From: Propionicimonas paludicola
Lineage (GTDB): Bacteria > Actinomycetota > Actinomycetes > Propionibacteriales > Propionibacteriaceae
Direction of reading: 5' to 3'
Assembly: GCF_002563675.1 (NCBI RefSeq)
Contig: NZ_PDJC01000001.1
Location: 2,728,001-2,792,000, forward strand
DNA: 64,000 nt
A model generated the notes under the pieces. That model was not told the origin of the DNA, ran no database searches, and worked only from the letters and a program-made list of their open reading frames with translations. This document shows, piece after piece, positions 37,050-46,272 of this stretch. Positions within the stretch are counted from its first letter, which is position 1. Every line of letters begins with the position of its first letter. The position numbers and the translations under genes are program-made.

Positions 37050-38351
37050 TCAGCCGTCGACGCGCGGAGTCCAGGCGTCCGCCTTGGCCAGGTCGGCGTC
37101 CAGGGCGCCGACACCGGAGCCGGAGATCCGCAGGTTCGAGCTGTACTGCCACAGCGACCACTCCGACCACGGCCCGGTCAGCGGCTGGGCGTCCGGCACT
37201 CGTCCGTTGTCCTTGCCCCACGAGGCCACCCAGAGCCGGGCCAGCGGAGCAACTGGCTCCCACACGTACTCGCCGGCGTCGATCCGGTTGGCCGCATTGG
37301 CGCCCATGTAGACGTAGAGGTTCGGCCGGCGTCCGCTGTCGATCAGCTTCGCCTTCAGGACGGTCAGGAACTCGGCCACCTCGGTGGGGTTCCAGGCACG
37401 CAGCGAGAGCTTGTACTTCTTGCCGGACTTGGTGGTGGTCCAGGCGCGTCCGGCCTCGACGTCCAGGACGATCGGGTCGGTGTCGGCCGTGGCGAGCTTG
37501 CCGTCCTTGACCAGCCAGGCGAAGAACTGGTTGGCCGAGTCGGTCGGGGTGTAGCCGGCCGAGAACAGGTTGCCCGGGGTGGTGTCGATGCTGTCGATCC
37601 AGCCGTTGAACCAGTAGTGGCCCAGGCCGAGCTTGGCCTTGCTCACCGCGTCGGCCAGGGTGGCGTAGGCACAGTCCTTGTCGACGGGCTTGGATCCGGT
37701 CTTGGCCTTCTTACCGGTGCAGGCGTTCACATAGGGCTGGTTGATCGGCTTGGCGCCCGAAGCCGCCCGCAGCACCACGAAGCCGTGCGAGCCCGTCCAC
37801 GACTTCACGGCAGCCAGCTTCACCTTCTTCTTCGGTGCCCACTGGTAGGCCGACAGGTCGACGCCCTGGCGCAGCCCGGTCAGCCCGAAGGCCTTCTGGG
37901 CGTCCGCGGCCGGCGTCTTCGACGGGAACCGGACGGTCAGCTTCACCGCGGCCGATGTGACCTTGCCGCCCTTGCCGGTGACGACCACTCGGAACTGCGT
38001 CCCACTAGCCCACTTGCTGCCCTTGGCGGTGTAGGAGGACGACTTCGCGCCCGTGATCGAGGTCCACTTCTTGGCCTTCGGCGTCCGGGACTGCCACTGG
38101 TACTTCAGCGAGGTGCCGGAGGCGGTGACGCTGAACTTCGTGCGAGTGGACACCCCGTAGCGGTTGGTGGTGCTGCTGGCCGGCTGGCTGAGGATCTTGG
38201 TGGCGGTGGTGGCCATCGGCAGCACGGCCGACGCCGGGCTCACCGTCGGCAGCGGCAGCGGCATTGCCTGCGCGGGGCTGGCGCTGAGCGTCCCGGCGAA
38301 CAGCGCGGACGCCGTGAGCACCGCCCAGGTGACTGACTTACCGGAGAACAT
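37050..38351 (-). CDS. secreted GH25-like lysozyme with Ig-like domain
   Basis: 433 residues from the ATG at 38351 (AAGGGG five bases ahead; a GTG at 38354 is also possible). A signal peptide (residues 5-29, ending ASPAQA) is followed by an Ig-like domain (about 55-140: FSVTASGTSLKYQWQSRT). The C-terminal part has GH25 features: RQGVDLSAYQW, GFVVLRAAS, LGHYWFNGW, DPIVLDVEAG, LYVYMGAN and WSLWQYSS. GH25 enzymes cleave the beta-1,4 bond after N-acetylmuramate in peptidoglycan. The insertion between the second and third strands, with a CxxKK...C pair, is longer than usual. Confidence 0.85.
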   Translation of the reverse strand: MFSGKSVTWAVLTASALFAGTLSASPAQAMPLPLPTVSPASAVLPMATTATKILSQPASSTTNRYGVSTRTKFSVTASGTSLKYQWQSRTPKAKKWTSITGAKSSSYTAKGSKWASGTQFRVVVTGKGGKVTSAAVKLTVRFPSKTPAADAQKAFGLTGLRQGVDLSAYQWAPKKKVKLAAVKSWTGSHGFVVLRAASGAKPINQPYVNACTGKKAKTGSKPVDKDCAYATLADAVSKAKLGLGHYWFNGWIDSIDTTPGNLFSAGYTPTDSANQFFAWLVKDGKLATADTDPIVLDVEAGRAWTTTKSGKKYKLSLRAWNPTEVAEFLTVLKAKLIDSGRRPNLYVYMGANAANRIDAGEYVWEPVAPLARLWVASWGKDNGRVPDAQPLTGPWSEWSLWQYSSNLRISGSGVGALDADLAKADAWTPRVDG

Positions 38352-38632
38352 CACTGCCCCTTCCCTTCGGTTGCGGCCCGAGCGGACCGCAGGACGAAAG
38401 GGAACCGTCCCTCTCGCATCGGCGGGATGGATGGCAATGGAACCGTCCCCACCGAACCGGCTGACCAGGGCGGACGGTCAGGGAACCGTCCCCTCGACTG
38501 GCCGCCGATGTGGTCATGGTAAGCCGACTCGTGACGGTCGGCGGGGAGATCGAGGGGGCAGTTGTGACCGAGGGGCGGCGCGGAGTCGTCCAATCGGCGG
38601 TACCGACACCGGGTCCGAGCAAAGATGGACGC
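38352..38632. repeat. intergenic region with three GGAACCGTCCC motifs
   Basis: 281 bases between divergent genes. GGAACCGTCCC occurs at 38401-38411, 38439-38449 and 38482-38492 in the same sense. The reverse complement is at 36249-36260 after the uvrA-like gene. AAAGAT at 38621-38626, six bases before the ATG at 38633, could be a leaderless -10 box. Nothing else was recognised. Confidence 0.55.
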
Positions 38633-39235
38633 ATGGAGCCCACCGCCAAGATCGCGCGCTTCGACACGCTGATGACCCGCCTGGAGCGGCGCTACTTCCC
38701 GCACACCCGGCGCTGGATCTGCTCGCGGGCCAGCGGCAGGACCCTCGAGGTGGCGGTCGGCACCGGACTGAACCTGTCCCACTATCCGCCCGGCCTGGAC
38801 CTGCACGGCGTCGATCGGGAGCCGGACGCCCTGGCCCTGGCCGCTCAACGCTCGGACGAGCGCAAGCTCGGGATGATCCTCAAGACCGGGGACGCCGGAC
38901 GCCTGCCCTACCCCGACGCCAGTTTCGACACCGTGGTGTGCACCTTCGCGCTGTGCGAGGTGCCGAAGGTCGAACCGGTGCTGCGCGAGTTCGCTCGCGT
39001 CCTCCGTCCGGACGGACAACTGCTGCTGGCCGATCACGTGATCGCCACCGATGGCTGGGTCCGGCTGGCCCAGCGGCTGCTGGAGGCCGTGACCATTCCG
39101 CTGGGCGGCGAGCACTACACCCGGCGCCCGTCCCAGCAACTGCCGGTGGCCGGCTTCGCGGTGGTCGAGTCCGAGCGGCTGGCCCGCGGCGCGATCGAAC
39201 AGTTGCGCGCCCGTCTGGTCAGTGCCGAGGCTTAG
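38633..39235 (+). CDS. class I SAM-dependent methyltransferase
   Basis: 200 residues. The SAM-binding glycine motif LEVAVGTGLNLSHYP (about residues 38-52), acidic LHGVDREPDAL and GDAGRLPYPDASFDTVVCTF fit the Methyltransf_11 fold. The substrate is not readable; ubiquinone/menaquinone-type and phospholipid methyltransferases share this pattern. No ribosome site is visible and expression is probably leaderless. Confidence 0.85.
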   Translation: MEPTAKIARFDTLMTRLERRYFPHTRRWICSRASGRTLEVAVGTGLNLSHYPPGLDLHGVDREPDALALAAQRSDERKLGMILKTGDAGRLPYPDASFDTVVCTFALCEVPKVEPVLREFARVLRPDGQLLLADHVIATDGWVRLAQRLLEAVTIPLGGEHYTRRPSQQLPVAGFAVVESERLARGAIEQLRARLVSAEA

Positions 39236-39260
39236 TCTGGACTTGAAGCCGAGGAGGACC

Positions 39261-39809
39261 ATGAGCACCTTCACTGATCGTCCCAACAGCGCCGTCCTGG
39301 TCGTCGACGTCCAGGTCGGCGTGGTGGCCGACGCCTACCACCGCGACGAAACCCTGGCCCACCTTCAGGAGCTCGTGGCCAAGGCCCGCACGGCCGGCGT
39401 CCCGGTGATCTGGGTGCAGGACCTCGGCGGTGACCGCGAGGCCGGCTCCGCACCCTGGCAGATCGTCCCCGAGCTCGAGCCGCTGGCCGACGAGCCCCGG
39501 GTCCAGAAGCGCTACGGCGACTCCTTCGAGGACACCGAACTGGCCGACCTGCTCGAGGCCGGACGGATCGGACGGCTCTACGTGGCCGGCGCCCAGACCG
39601 ATGCCTGCATCCGCTCGACGATCCACGGCGCGTTCACCCGCGGCTACGACACCATCCTGGTCGGCGACGCGCACACCACCGAAGACCTCACCGAATGGGG
39701 CAACCCGTCCCCGGCGGACGTGATCGCCCACACCAACCTGTACTGGGCCGATCACGAGGGTCCCGGACGGGTGGCTGACGTGGTGAACACCGCCGACCTG
39801 CAGCTCTAG
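39261..39809 (+). CDS. isochorismatase-fold cysteine hydrolase
   Basis: 182 residues. The triad is visible: aspartate in AVLVVDVQVGVV, lysine in RVQKRYGDSFEDT and cysteine in VAGAQTDACIRSTIHGAF. Members hydrolyse amides or related bonds (nicotinamidase, isochorismatase, N-carbamoylsarcosine amidase); the specific substrate is unknown. AGGAGGA precedes the ATG. A TAGTCT box overlaps the stop of the upstream methyltransferase gene. Confidence 0.87.
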   Translation: MSTFTDRPNSAVLVVDVQVGVVADAYHRDETLAHLQELVAKARTAGVPVIWVQDLGGDREAGSAPWQIVPELEPLADEPRVQKRYGDSFEDTELADLLEAGRIGRLYVAGAQTDACIRSTIHGAFTRGYDTILVGDAHTTEDLTEWGNPSPADVIAHTNLYWADHEGPGRVADVVNTADLQL

Positions 39810-39869
39810 CGCGCCGCGCCCGCACGTCGACACCGGGCGGACCGGGCCGGTTCGGTGGGTCCGGCTAGC

Positions 39870-39875
39870 TAGGTT
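39870..39875 (+). promoter_or_regulatory. -10 box of leaderless thrE-like gene
   Basis: TAGGTT, seven bases, then GTG at 39883. Confidence 0.55.
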
Positions 39876-39882
39876 TACCCCT

Positions 39883-41223
39883 GTGAGCAGTGATGGGTTC
39901 TTCGACGAGCACGAACACGAGGACGCCCTCGAGCCCCGGCACCTGATCCGGCGTTCGAACGTGGTACTTCGCGCCGGGATCATGATGTTGGGCGCCGGGA
40001 CGTCCGGCCTGCGGGTGCGTGAGGTGATGCGCTCGGTGGCCGGGACGGTCGGGCTGCGCCAGCTGCAGGCCCAGATCACCTACACCGACATCACCTTGAC
40101 CGTCCGCCGACGCAGCACCTTCCGGACCCAGGTCGGCGAGGTCGCGGCGCCGGGCGTGAACGCGCACCGGATCGCCATGCTCAAGGAGTTCGGCGAGCAC
40201 CTGCCCGAGCGGGCCACGGTGGCCGAGGTGGACGCCCAACTGGACCAGATCGAGCACACCCCGAAGCTGTACCCGAGCTGGGTGCTGATCCCGCTGGTGG
40301 CGATCGCCTGCGCGTCGATCACCGTGCTCGGCCACGGCAGCTGGCGGGAGGTGCTGGCCGTGCTGCCGGCGTCCGCCCTTGCCTACTGGCTGCACCGGGC
40401 ACTGACCGGCCACCAGCTCAACCACCTGGCCGTCGTGCTCACCTCGGCCGCGGTGGCCACCGGCTTGTACGTCGGGTTCAGCAGGCTGCTGGACCTGGCC
40501 CTGGGCGGGCCGAGCTCCCGGTTCGCGGCCGGGCTGATCTGCGCGGCCATCTTCCTGATCCCCGGCTTCCCGCTGGTCACCGCCGGCCTCGACCTGGCCC
40601 GGATCGACCTGCTGGCCGGCATCCCTCGGCTCACCTACGCCGCGCTGGTGCTGCTCTCGATCACCATCGGGGTGTGGCTGGTGGCCAGCCTGTCCGGCGC
40701 CAACCCCGATCCGGTGCCGCCGATCGACGGGCATCCGGTCCTGCTGTGGCTGGCGGTGCTGGCGGCCAGCTTCTTCGCGGTCTTCGGCTGGGCCACCATG
40801 TTCAACACCCCGATCTGGATGGCCGTGGCCTCCGGAGTGATCGCCATGCTCGGCAACGTCCCGCGGCTGATCCTGATCGGCTTCGGCGTGAAGGAGTACG
40901 TGGCCACCTTCCTCGGCTGCTTCCTGATGGGCCTGCTGTGTGCCCTGGCCGGGAAGCTGTTCGACATGGAGAAGATCATCATGACCGTGCCGACCCTGCT
41001 GGTCTCGATCCCGGGCGCGGCTGCGCTGCGCACCCTGCTCTACTTCGACCAGTCGAATGTGGTGCTGGCCATGCAGAACGGGGTGGCCACCGTGCTGGCC
41101 GTGATCGCCATGGTGGCCGGCCTGGCCGGGGCCCGGATGCTCACCGATCCGGAGTGGGCCTTCACCGGCGCCACTCCGCCGGACGCCCCGCTGGGCCGGA
41201 TCACCCGCCTGTTCGTCCGCTGA
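39883..41223 (+). CDS. threonine/serine exporter, ThrE family
   Basis: 446 residues. A cytoplasmic N-terminal ThrE domain (about residues 25-130, MLGAGTSGLRVREVMRSVA and LQAQITYTDITLTV) precedes about ten membrane helices with FLIPGFPLVTAGLDL, the conserved motif of the first transporter half, and a C-terminal half as in ThrB-type repeats. It exports threonine and serine by proton antiport in corynebacteria. Fusion of both halves in one chain is usual in actinobacteria. Confidence 0.88.
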   Translation: MSSDGFFDEHEHEDALEPRHLIRRSNVVLRAGIMMLGAGTSGLRVREVMRSVAGTVGLRQLQAQITYTDITLTVRRRSTFRTQVGEVAAPGVNAHRIAMLKEFGEHLPERATVAEVDAQLDQIEHTPKLYPSWVLIPLVAIACASITVLGHGSWREVLAVLPASALAYWLHRALTGHQLNHLAVVLTSAAVATGLYVGFSRLLDLALGGPSSRFAAGLICAAIFLIPGFPLVTAGLDLARIDLLAGIPRLTYAALVLLSITIGVWLVASLSGANPDPVPPIDGHPVLLWLAVLAASFFAVFGWATMFNTPIWMAVASGVIAMLGNVPRLILIGFGVKEYVATFLGCFLMGLLCALAGKLFDMEKIIMTVPTLLVSIPGAAALRTLLYFDQSNVVLAMQNGVATVLAVIAMVAGLAGARMLTDPEWAFTGATPPDAPLGRITRLFVR

Positions 41224-41289
41224 GGACGCTTCGAGTCAGCCGCCGGCGACCGGAGCCGACGTAGGCTGGAGGCGACAAGGAGGTTCCCG

Positions 41290-41697
41290 ATGACCGTTCG
41301 TCGCCGCCTGGCCCCGATCGTGGCCGGCCTCGCCCTCGCGGTCACCGGGTGCGCCAGCCAAGGAGTCCCGATGGACAGCCCGTCCGCCCGTCCGCCGTTC
41401 CAGACCACCAGCCCGATGCCGACGCCCAACGCCGGCGCCAGCGCGTCCGTCCCGCCGGTCCGGTGGCAGGCGATTCTGGACGACCTGGCCACCCGCAAGG
41501 TGCCCGCCGACCAGGTCACCCTGGTCAGCGCCGAGTCGGTCACCTTCAACGACGGCTCGCTGGGCTGCCCCGAGCCCGGCCGGATGTACACCCAGGCCCT
41601 GGTCGACGGCATGCGAGTACAGGTCAAGGCCGCCGGCAAGCTCTACGACTACCGCTTCGGCAACACCAACACCCCGAAGCTCTGCGAACGCCGCTGA
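41290..41697 (+). CDS. small secreted lipoprotein
   Basis: 135 residues. Signal peptide with lipobox AVTGCAS (cysteine at about residue 21), then a Pro/Ser-rich linker to residue 55. The rest (VRWQAILDDLATRKVPADQV...GSLGCPEPGRMYTQALVDGM...YDYRFGNTNTPKLC) has two cysteines and looks like a small folded domain found in other actinobacterial lipoproteins of unknown role. AAGGAGG precedes the ATG and a TAGGCT box is at 41262-41267. Confidence 0.8.
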   Translation: MTVRRRLAPIVAGLALAVTGCASQGVPMDSPSARPPFQTTSPMPTPNAGASASVPPVRWQAILDDLATRKVPADQVTLVSAESVTFNDGSLGCPEPGRMYTQALVDGMRVQVKAAGKLYDYRFGNTNTPKLCERR

Positions 41698-41706
41698 GCT
41701 GGCCGC

Positions 41707-44700
41707 TCAGCGGGTGCGGAGCAGCGCGGCCTCACTAGCGCCGGACTTGTTGTCCACCGACACCACCATCAGGCCCTTCGGCTTCTGCGCGGCGTAGGCG
41801 GCCTGGTTGGCCACCACGGTCAGCTTGGCGGTCTTGTTGCGTCCCACCATCACCTGATCGGAGTCGGTGAACGGCTTGTGGAACGGGTCATAGCTGGCCC
41901 AGCCGTCGAAGCTGTCCTCGCCCAAGCCGAGCACGGTGTAGGCCGAAGCCGTGTACTTGAAGGCACCGGACGTCGCACTCAGGCCGAGCTGGGACGCGTT
42001 CACCGGCAGCAGGATGGTGCTGGAGTCGGTGGGCGCCTGGGCCAGGTAGCCGGACGGAGTCACCTCGCCGCTGGCGACGTCCATCACGAACGCCTCCATC
42101 AGCCCGTTGTACTCGCCATTGCGGATGTAGCCGGAGTCGTAGCCGATCACCACCTTGTCGGACTCGCCGTCCCGGTTGGTGTCGACGTCCACGTCGAACT
42201 CGATCGAGGCCGCGTTCGACCAGCGGTTGTGGCTGTTGATCGCGAAGACCATCAGCGGGTCGTCCGGGTCACCGAAGGACTGGACGCCGACCGCCCGCAG
42301 GTCGTAGCCGGACGCCACCGAACCCTTCGGCAGGTCCTTGGCCTTGTCAGCCAGGCCCCAGGTGTAGATGTCGGCCAGCGCGGGCAGCGCCCCACCGAAG
42401 TTGGCCAGCTTCAGCTTCAGGTCGTAGCTGGGCCGCACGGCGGTGGGCTTGCTGCCCTTCTTGGGTGTGGCGTTCGCGGCCGTGAACAGGCCGAGCTGCT
42501 TGTCTGCGGCCAGTCGGGCGTCGAGCCGGGCCTGAGCGCGGGGCACCAGCAGGTAGGGCACCTTGAGCTCTCCGGCACTGGAGCTCACCACCACCGCGCC
42601 GGAGACTTGGCGGAAGCTGAACTGATCCTCACCGGACAGCGAGGTGCCGATGCTGGCCGCAGGGACGCTCAGCAACACCGGGACGGTCGCCTGGCTGCGG
42701 GCCTTCACGGTCAGCTTCTTGGTGCCGAGCACCATGCTGGCCGGACGCGATTGCGGCCCGGCCTGGGTGCTCAGCCGGTAGGTCACCGGCCGATCGCTCA
42801 GGTTGCTGATCGTGATGCTCTTCGCCCCGACGTAGGCCAGGGACGGCTCGGCGAAGCCGAAGCTGAGGCTGGCCTCCTGGATCTTGCCGGCCGAGGTCCG
42901 GTAGCTGTCGCCGGTGACCACGGTCTGGGTGTTGATCGCCTGCAGCGCGTCCACCAGGCCGGTGCCGGACTGGGTGACCTGGTAGCCGGCGACCTTGTCG
43001 GCGTCGGCCGTGCCGACCACGGCGGCCGCCACCTGCGATGCCGTCCAGTTCGGGTGGGCCTGGACGGCCAGCGCGGCCACCCCGGCCACATGCGGGGCGG
43101 CCATCGAGGTTCCGGACTCGACCTGACCGTCGCTGCCGGTGCCCACTGCCGCGGAGAAGATCGAGACGCCGGGCGCCGCCACATTCGGGCTCAGCCCGGA
43201 CTCGGTGGTGCTCGGTCCGGCCGAGGAGAAGTCGGCCACGGCGCGGTAGACCGGGTTGGTCACGGTGCTCGCCGAGAACCCGACCTGGGCACCCTCGGCA
43301 TCGGCCAAGGTGGCGCCGCCGTCACTGGTCACGCCGAGGAACGGGATGGTGACCTGGTAGGCCTCACCGTCGTCGGGGTTGCTCAGGATCTTGCCTTCGA
43401 AGGGCGGGAAGCCAGGGTCGGTGTTGGTCATCACCACAGCAGCCGCTCCGGCCTTCTGCCCGAAGATGGCCTTCGCGGCCCGGGCGCAGCTGCCCCGTTC
43501 GACCACGGCGATCTGGTTCTCGCCAGCCTTGATCCCGGCCGCGGTGAACGACTCCACCGAGCAGCCCAGCGACTCATTGACGTCGGCGGTACCGGGCTGA
43601 TCAGGGATGTTGACCAGCTTCAGGGTGCCCGAGGGCAGCGCTGCGTCATTGGCGTTGATGGCCTGGACGCTGGTGCTACCGACGCTGAGTTCGGCGCCCG
43701 GGAAGGTCTCGGCGCTGTCCACGGCGGCCACACCGATCACGCCCTTGCCCACCGCGGGAGAGCCGACCAGGTACGGGTTGCCGCCCTCATTGCCGGCCGA
43801 GGCCACCACGACCACACCGGCGGCCACGGCGTTGGCGGCCGCGACGGCGTCCGGATCGTCCGACTGACCGAACGGGGCGCCCAGGGAGAGGTTGATCACA
43901 TCCATCTGGTGGTCGACGGCCCAGTCGATGGCCTGCACCGACAGATCGGTGGTGCCGGTGCACCCGAACACCTTCAGCGCGTAGAGATCGACCTCGGGGG
44001 CGACACCGGGGCCGACCGTGAACTTCTTGCTCGGCGTCGACTCATCGTACGGGCCGGTGTAGGCCGCCCCGGACGCGGTGACTCCGCCGCCGCCGGTGGT
44101 GCCGGCCACATGGGTGCCGTGGCCCTCACAGTCCAGCGGGTTGGCGTCCGGAGTGGGCGTCGCTGACCCGGTGGTGCCGTCGGCGTCGTAGCCGTCGCCG
44201 GCGAAGTCGTAGCCGCCCTTCACCCGTGGTGCGGACGGACCGAACAGGGTGCTGTTCGTCGGCAGAGTGGCGGCCGAGTTGGCCCGAGCGGCGGTGTAGG
44301 CAGCCACGGTGCCGGGCCCGCCGAAGTCGGCGTGGGTGTAGTCGATGCCGGTGTCGATGACCGCGACCTTGACCCCCTTGCCGGTCTTTCCGGTGGCCTG
44401 CCAGGCCTGCGGGACGCCCAGGAACGGCACCGACACGGTGTTGTTCAGCGACTTCGGAGTCAGCGCGTGCACGGCGGTCACTCCGGGCAGGCCGGCCAGT
44501 GCGGCGGCCTTGTTCCGGGCGATCCGGACCCGGATCCCGTTGTAGGCGCTCTGCAGTTTGGCCACCACCTTGCCGCCGCCGGCCGTGATCTCGCCGGTGA
44601 GCGCGTCCTGGGCCTTGCGGAGCTTGGCCTTGACCGCAGTGCGCTGGCTGCCGGTCAGCGAGCCGCCGGCCTTGGCCTGGACCACCGCCACCGGATCGCC

Positions 44701-44904
44701 GGTGAGCTGCACCATCACGTCCACTTTCTTCGAGCCGTCCAGGCTGCGCGGGGTGAAAGTGGTGCCGATCGGGCCGTCGGTGGACATGCGGACGAAGCTG
44801 TCGGCCCCGGAGCGGGTCTCAGCGTGCGCCGGCACGGCCGAAGCGGCCAGGGCCAGCGCGGTAGCGGTTGCGATCAGAACGGGGAGTTTCGGCTGCACGG
44901 CCAT
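41707..44904 (-). CDS. secreted subtilisin-like serine protease (S8)
   Basis: 1065 residues. A signal peptide (residues 1-28, ending VPAHA) is followed by a probable I9 propeptide (about 55-150). The catalytic triad is in VAVIDTGIDYTHADF, GHGTHVAGT and SGTSMAAPHVAGVAAL. A protease-associated (PA) domain is inserted before the serine (GAAAVVMTNTDPGFPPF). A long C-terminal region with Fn3-like beta segments and ASIEFDVDVDTNRDGESDKV, a possible calcium loop, completes it. It degrades extracellular protein. The ATG at 44904 is very close to its AAAGG; the GTG six bases later may be the real start. It ends nine bases after the convergent lipoprotein gene. Confidence 0.92.
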   Translation of the reverse strand: MAVQPKLPVLIATATALALAASAVPAHAETRSGADSFVRMSTDGPIGTTFTPRSLDGSKKVDVMVQLTGDPVAVVQAKAGGSLTGSQRTAVKAKLRKAQDALTGEITAGGGKVVAKLQSAYNGIRVRIARNKAAALAGLPGVTAVHALTPKSLNNTVSVPFLGVPQAWQATGKTGKGVKVAVIDTGIDYTHADFGGPGTVAAYTAARANSAATLPTNSTLFGPSAPRVKGGYDFAGDGYDADGTTGSATPTPDANPLDCEGHGTHVAGTTGGGGVTASGAAYTGPYDESTPSKKFTVGPGVAPEVDLYALKVFGCTGTTDLSVQAIDWAVDHQMDVINLSLGAPFGQSDDPDAVAAANAVAAGVVVVASAGNEGGNPYLVGSPAVGKGVIGVAAVDSAETFPGAELSVGSTSVQAINANDAALPSGTLKLVNIPDQPGTADVNESLGCSVESFTAAGIKAGENQIAVVERGSCARAAKAIFGQKAGAAAVVMTNTDPGFPPFEGKILSNPDDGEAYQVTIPFLGVTSDGGATLADAEGAQVGFSASTVTNPVYRAVADFSSAGPSTTESGLSPNVAAPGVSIFSAAVGTGSDGQVESGTSMAAPHVAGVAALAVQAHPNWTASQVAAAVVGTADADKVAGYQVTQSGTGLVDALQAINTQTVVTGDSYRTSAGKIQEASLSFGFAEPSLAYVGAKSITISNLSDRPVTYRLSTQAGPQSRPASMVLGTKKLTVKARSQATVPVLLSVPAASIGTSLSGEDQFSFRQVSGAVVVSSSAGELKVPYLLVPRAQARLDARLAADKQLGLFTAANATPKKGSKPTAVRPSYDLKLKLANFGGALPALADIYTWGLADKAKDLPKGSVASGYDLRAVGVQSFGDPDDPLMVFAINSHNRWSNAASIEFDVDVDTNRDGESDKVVIGYDSGYIRNGEYNGLMEAFVMDVASGEVTPSGYLAQAPTDSSTILLPVNASQLGLSATSGAFKYTASAYTVLGLGEDSFDGWASYDPFHKPFTDSDQVMVGRNKTAKLTVVANQAAYAAQKPKGLMVVSVDNKSGASEAALLRTR

Positions 44905-45017
44905 CGCCTTTCTGGCAGGGAGCCGCGGGGGTGTGACTCGCCTGGTAAGGAGGCTATTTGCCGTCGTTGTAGGGGGTCAAGGAGGGTCGGCTCAGAATTC
45001 CACAGGCGACCGCATAT

Positions 45018-46019
45018 TCATGCGCCGAGGGCCAGGGTCTGGGGATCGGCGTGTACCAGCTGGGCGTAGTCGCCCCCGTGCAGCAGGCGTAGGACCGGGC
45101 CATCGCCGGCCAGCCAGCCGGCCAATCGCTCCGGAACCAGCACCGGGATCGGCTCGAAGAGCTCAGTCACCTTCACCGGCAGCATGGCCTCGCCGGGCTC
45201 GACCGGCCCCACCACCAATGCGCGTCCGCAGAGGCCTTCTGCGGTGAGCAGCAGCACCTCGTCCAGCTGCGCGAGCTCCGAGCGCGGGCCCCCAACGACC
45301 AGCCCGGCGGCCACCTCCGGAGAGCGGTCGATCAGGTCGGCCAGGGCCAGCCGCTGGCCAACGCTCAGCCGTAGCGTCCACCGATTGCGGGGCTGTTGGG
45401 TGTTCCGGATCGTCCGGATCACCGCCTCGACATCCAGGTTCCGGGCGGCACGCCAGCGCTGCAGCACCCGCCGTGCGTTCCGCCGAGTGCGGGCGTCGTG
45501 GCCGAGCCGGGCCGACCACCAGGCCAGGACGCTGCCGGCATAGTCGATCGCAGCCACCGGACGAGCCGTCCGGATCGCTTCGAGGGCCGGACGCACCCCC
45601 ATGCCGGCGTCCAGCAGGATCGCCAGCACCACCGACGGGGCTCGATTCACCCCCATGTGACAATGCACCAGAAGTTTGGCTTCCGGATCGGCAAGAGCCT
45701 GCCTGGCCCATTCAACGACCCCGTCGAACCAGCGGCCCGGAATCACGGCTCCGTCGTCGTCGACGGGGTGGTACAGGTACCGGATTCCCGGCTCCCAACG
45801 ACGGACCAGCGACTCGTCGGTCCATTCCGCGCGCAGGTCGATGATGTGAGTGATTCCGGCCTCGGACAGCTCAGCGAGCTGCCGTCTGGCAAGCTCGAAG
45901 TTCGCCGAGAGATCGCCGCCAACAGCTATTCGCTGCGTGACGAAATCGGCGTTCGCAAGCGCGAAGCCCTGAGTCAGTTCGGCGTGGAATGCGGCCCGAC
46001 CGGTGGCGGAATCGGTCAT
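45018..46019 (-). CDS. dual-specificity/tyrosine phosphatase-like protein
   Basis: 333 residues. The cysteine phosphatase loop HCHMGVNRAPS (C-x5-R) is at about residues 119-129, preceded by a DSP-like fold (IDLRAEWTDESLVRRW, with a candidate general-acid aspartate in YLYHPVDDDGAV). The C-terminal 150 residues (LRLSVGQRLALADLIDRSP onward) form a separate domain that I do not recognise. The phosphatase should remove phosphate from tyrosine, serine/threonine or a lipid. Confidence 0.8.
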   Translation of the reverse strand: MTDSATGRAAFHAELTQGFALANADFVTQRIAVGGDLSANFELARRQLAELSEAGITHIIDLRAEWTDESLVRRWEPGIRYLYHPVDDDGAVIPGRWFDGVVEWARQALADPEAKLLVHCHMGVNRAPSVVLAILLDAGMGVRPALEAIRTARPVAAIDYAGSVLAWWSARLGHDARTRRNARRVLQRWRAARNLDVEAVIRTIRNTQQPRNRWTLRLSVGQRLALADLIDRSPEVAAGLVVGGPRSELAQLDEVLLLTAEGLCGRALVVGPVEPGEAMLPVKVTELFEPIPVLVPERLAGWLAGDGPVLRLLHGGDYAQLVHADPQTLALGA

Positions 46020-46272
46020 GAGTTGAATATTGCAGCAATCTCACAACCTCGCCAAGATGTGCGTGGACTCGTTTAGAGGAATCTCAGGAAATGCACGGAA
46101 ACGAGGGCAAGCCCCCTTACGGGTGACATAGATGGGTACCCATTCGGTTATCCGCTATATCCATTCGTAGGGATTGCCATTACGCCCTGCTTCGGGCAGA
46201 GTTTGTCGGGTACGAGAGGGGAACCCATCGCCTACCCCGCGATGGACAACTCGACATAAGGGATGTACCGCC
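46020..46272. other. intergenic region upstream of CAP-domain gene
   Basis: 253 bases between divergent genes. It holds the palindrome ATGGGTACCCAT (46133-46144), a candidate operator, and a small hairpin GCCCTGCTTCGGGC near 46183-46196. GGGTACGAGAGGGGAACCC (46208-46226) superficially recalls the start of a ydaO aptamer, but only about 46 bases remain before the ATG. Confidence 0.4.

Noticed and set aside
46208-46272. Possible ydaO (c-di-AMP) riboswitch before the CAP-domain gene
   Set aside because: Only the GGTACG...GGGGAACCC piece is similar; too little space remains before the ATG for the aptamer.
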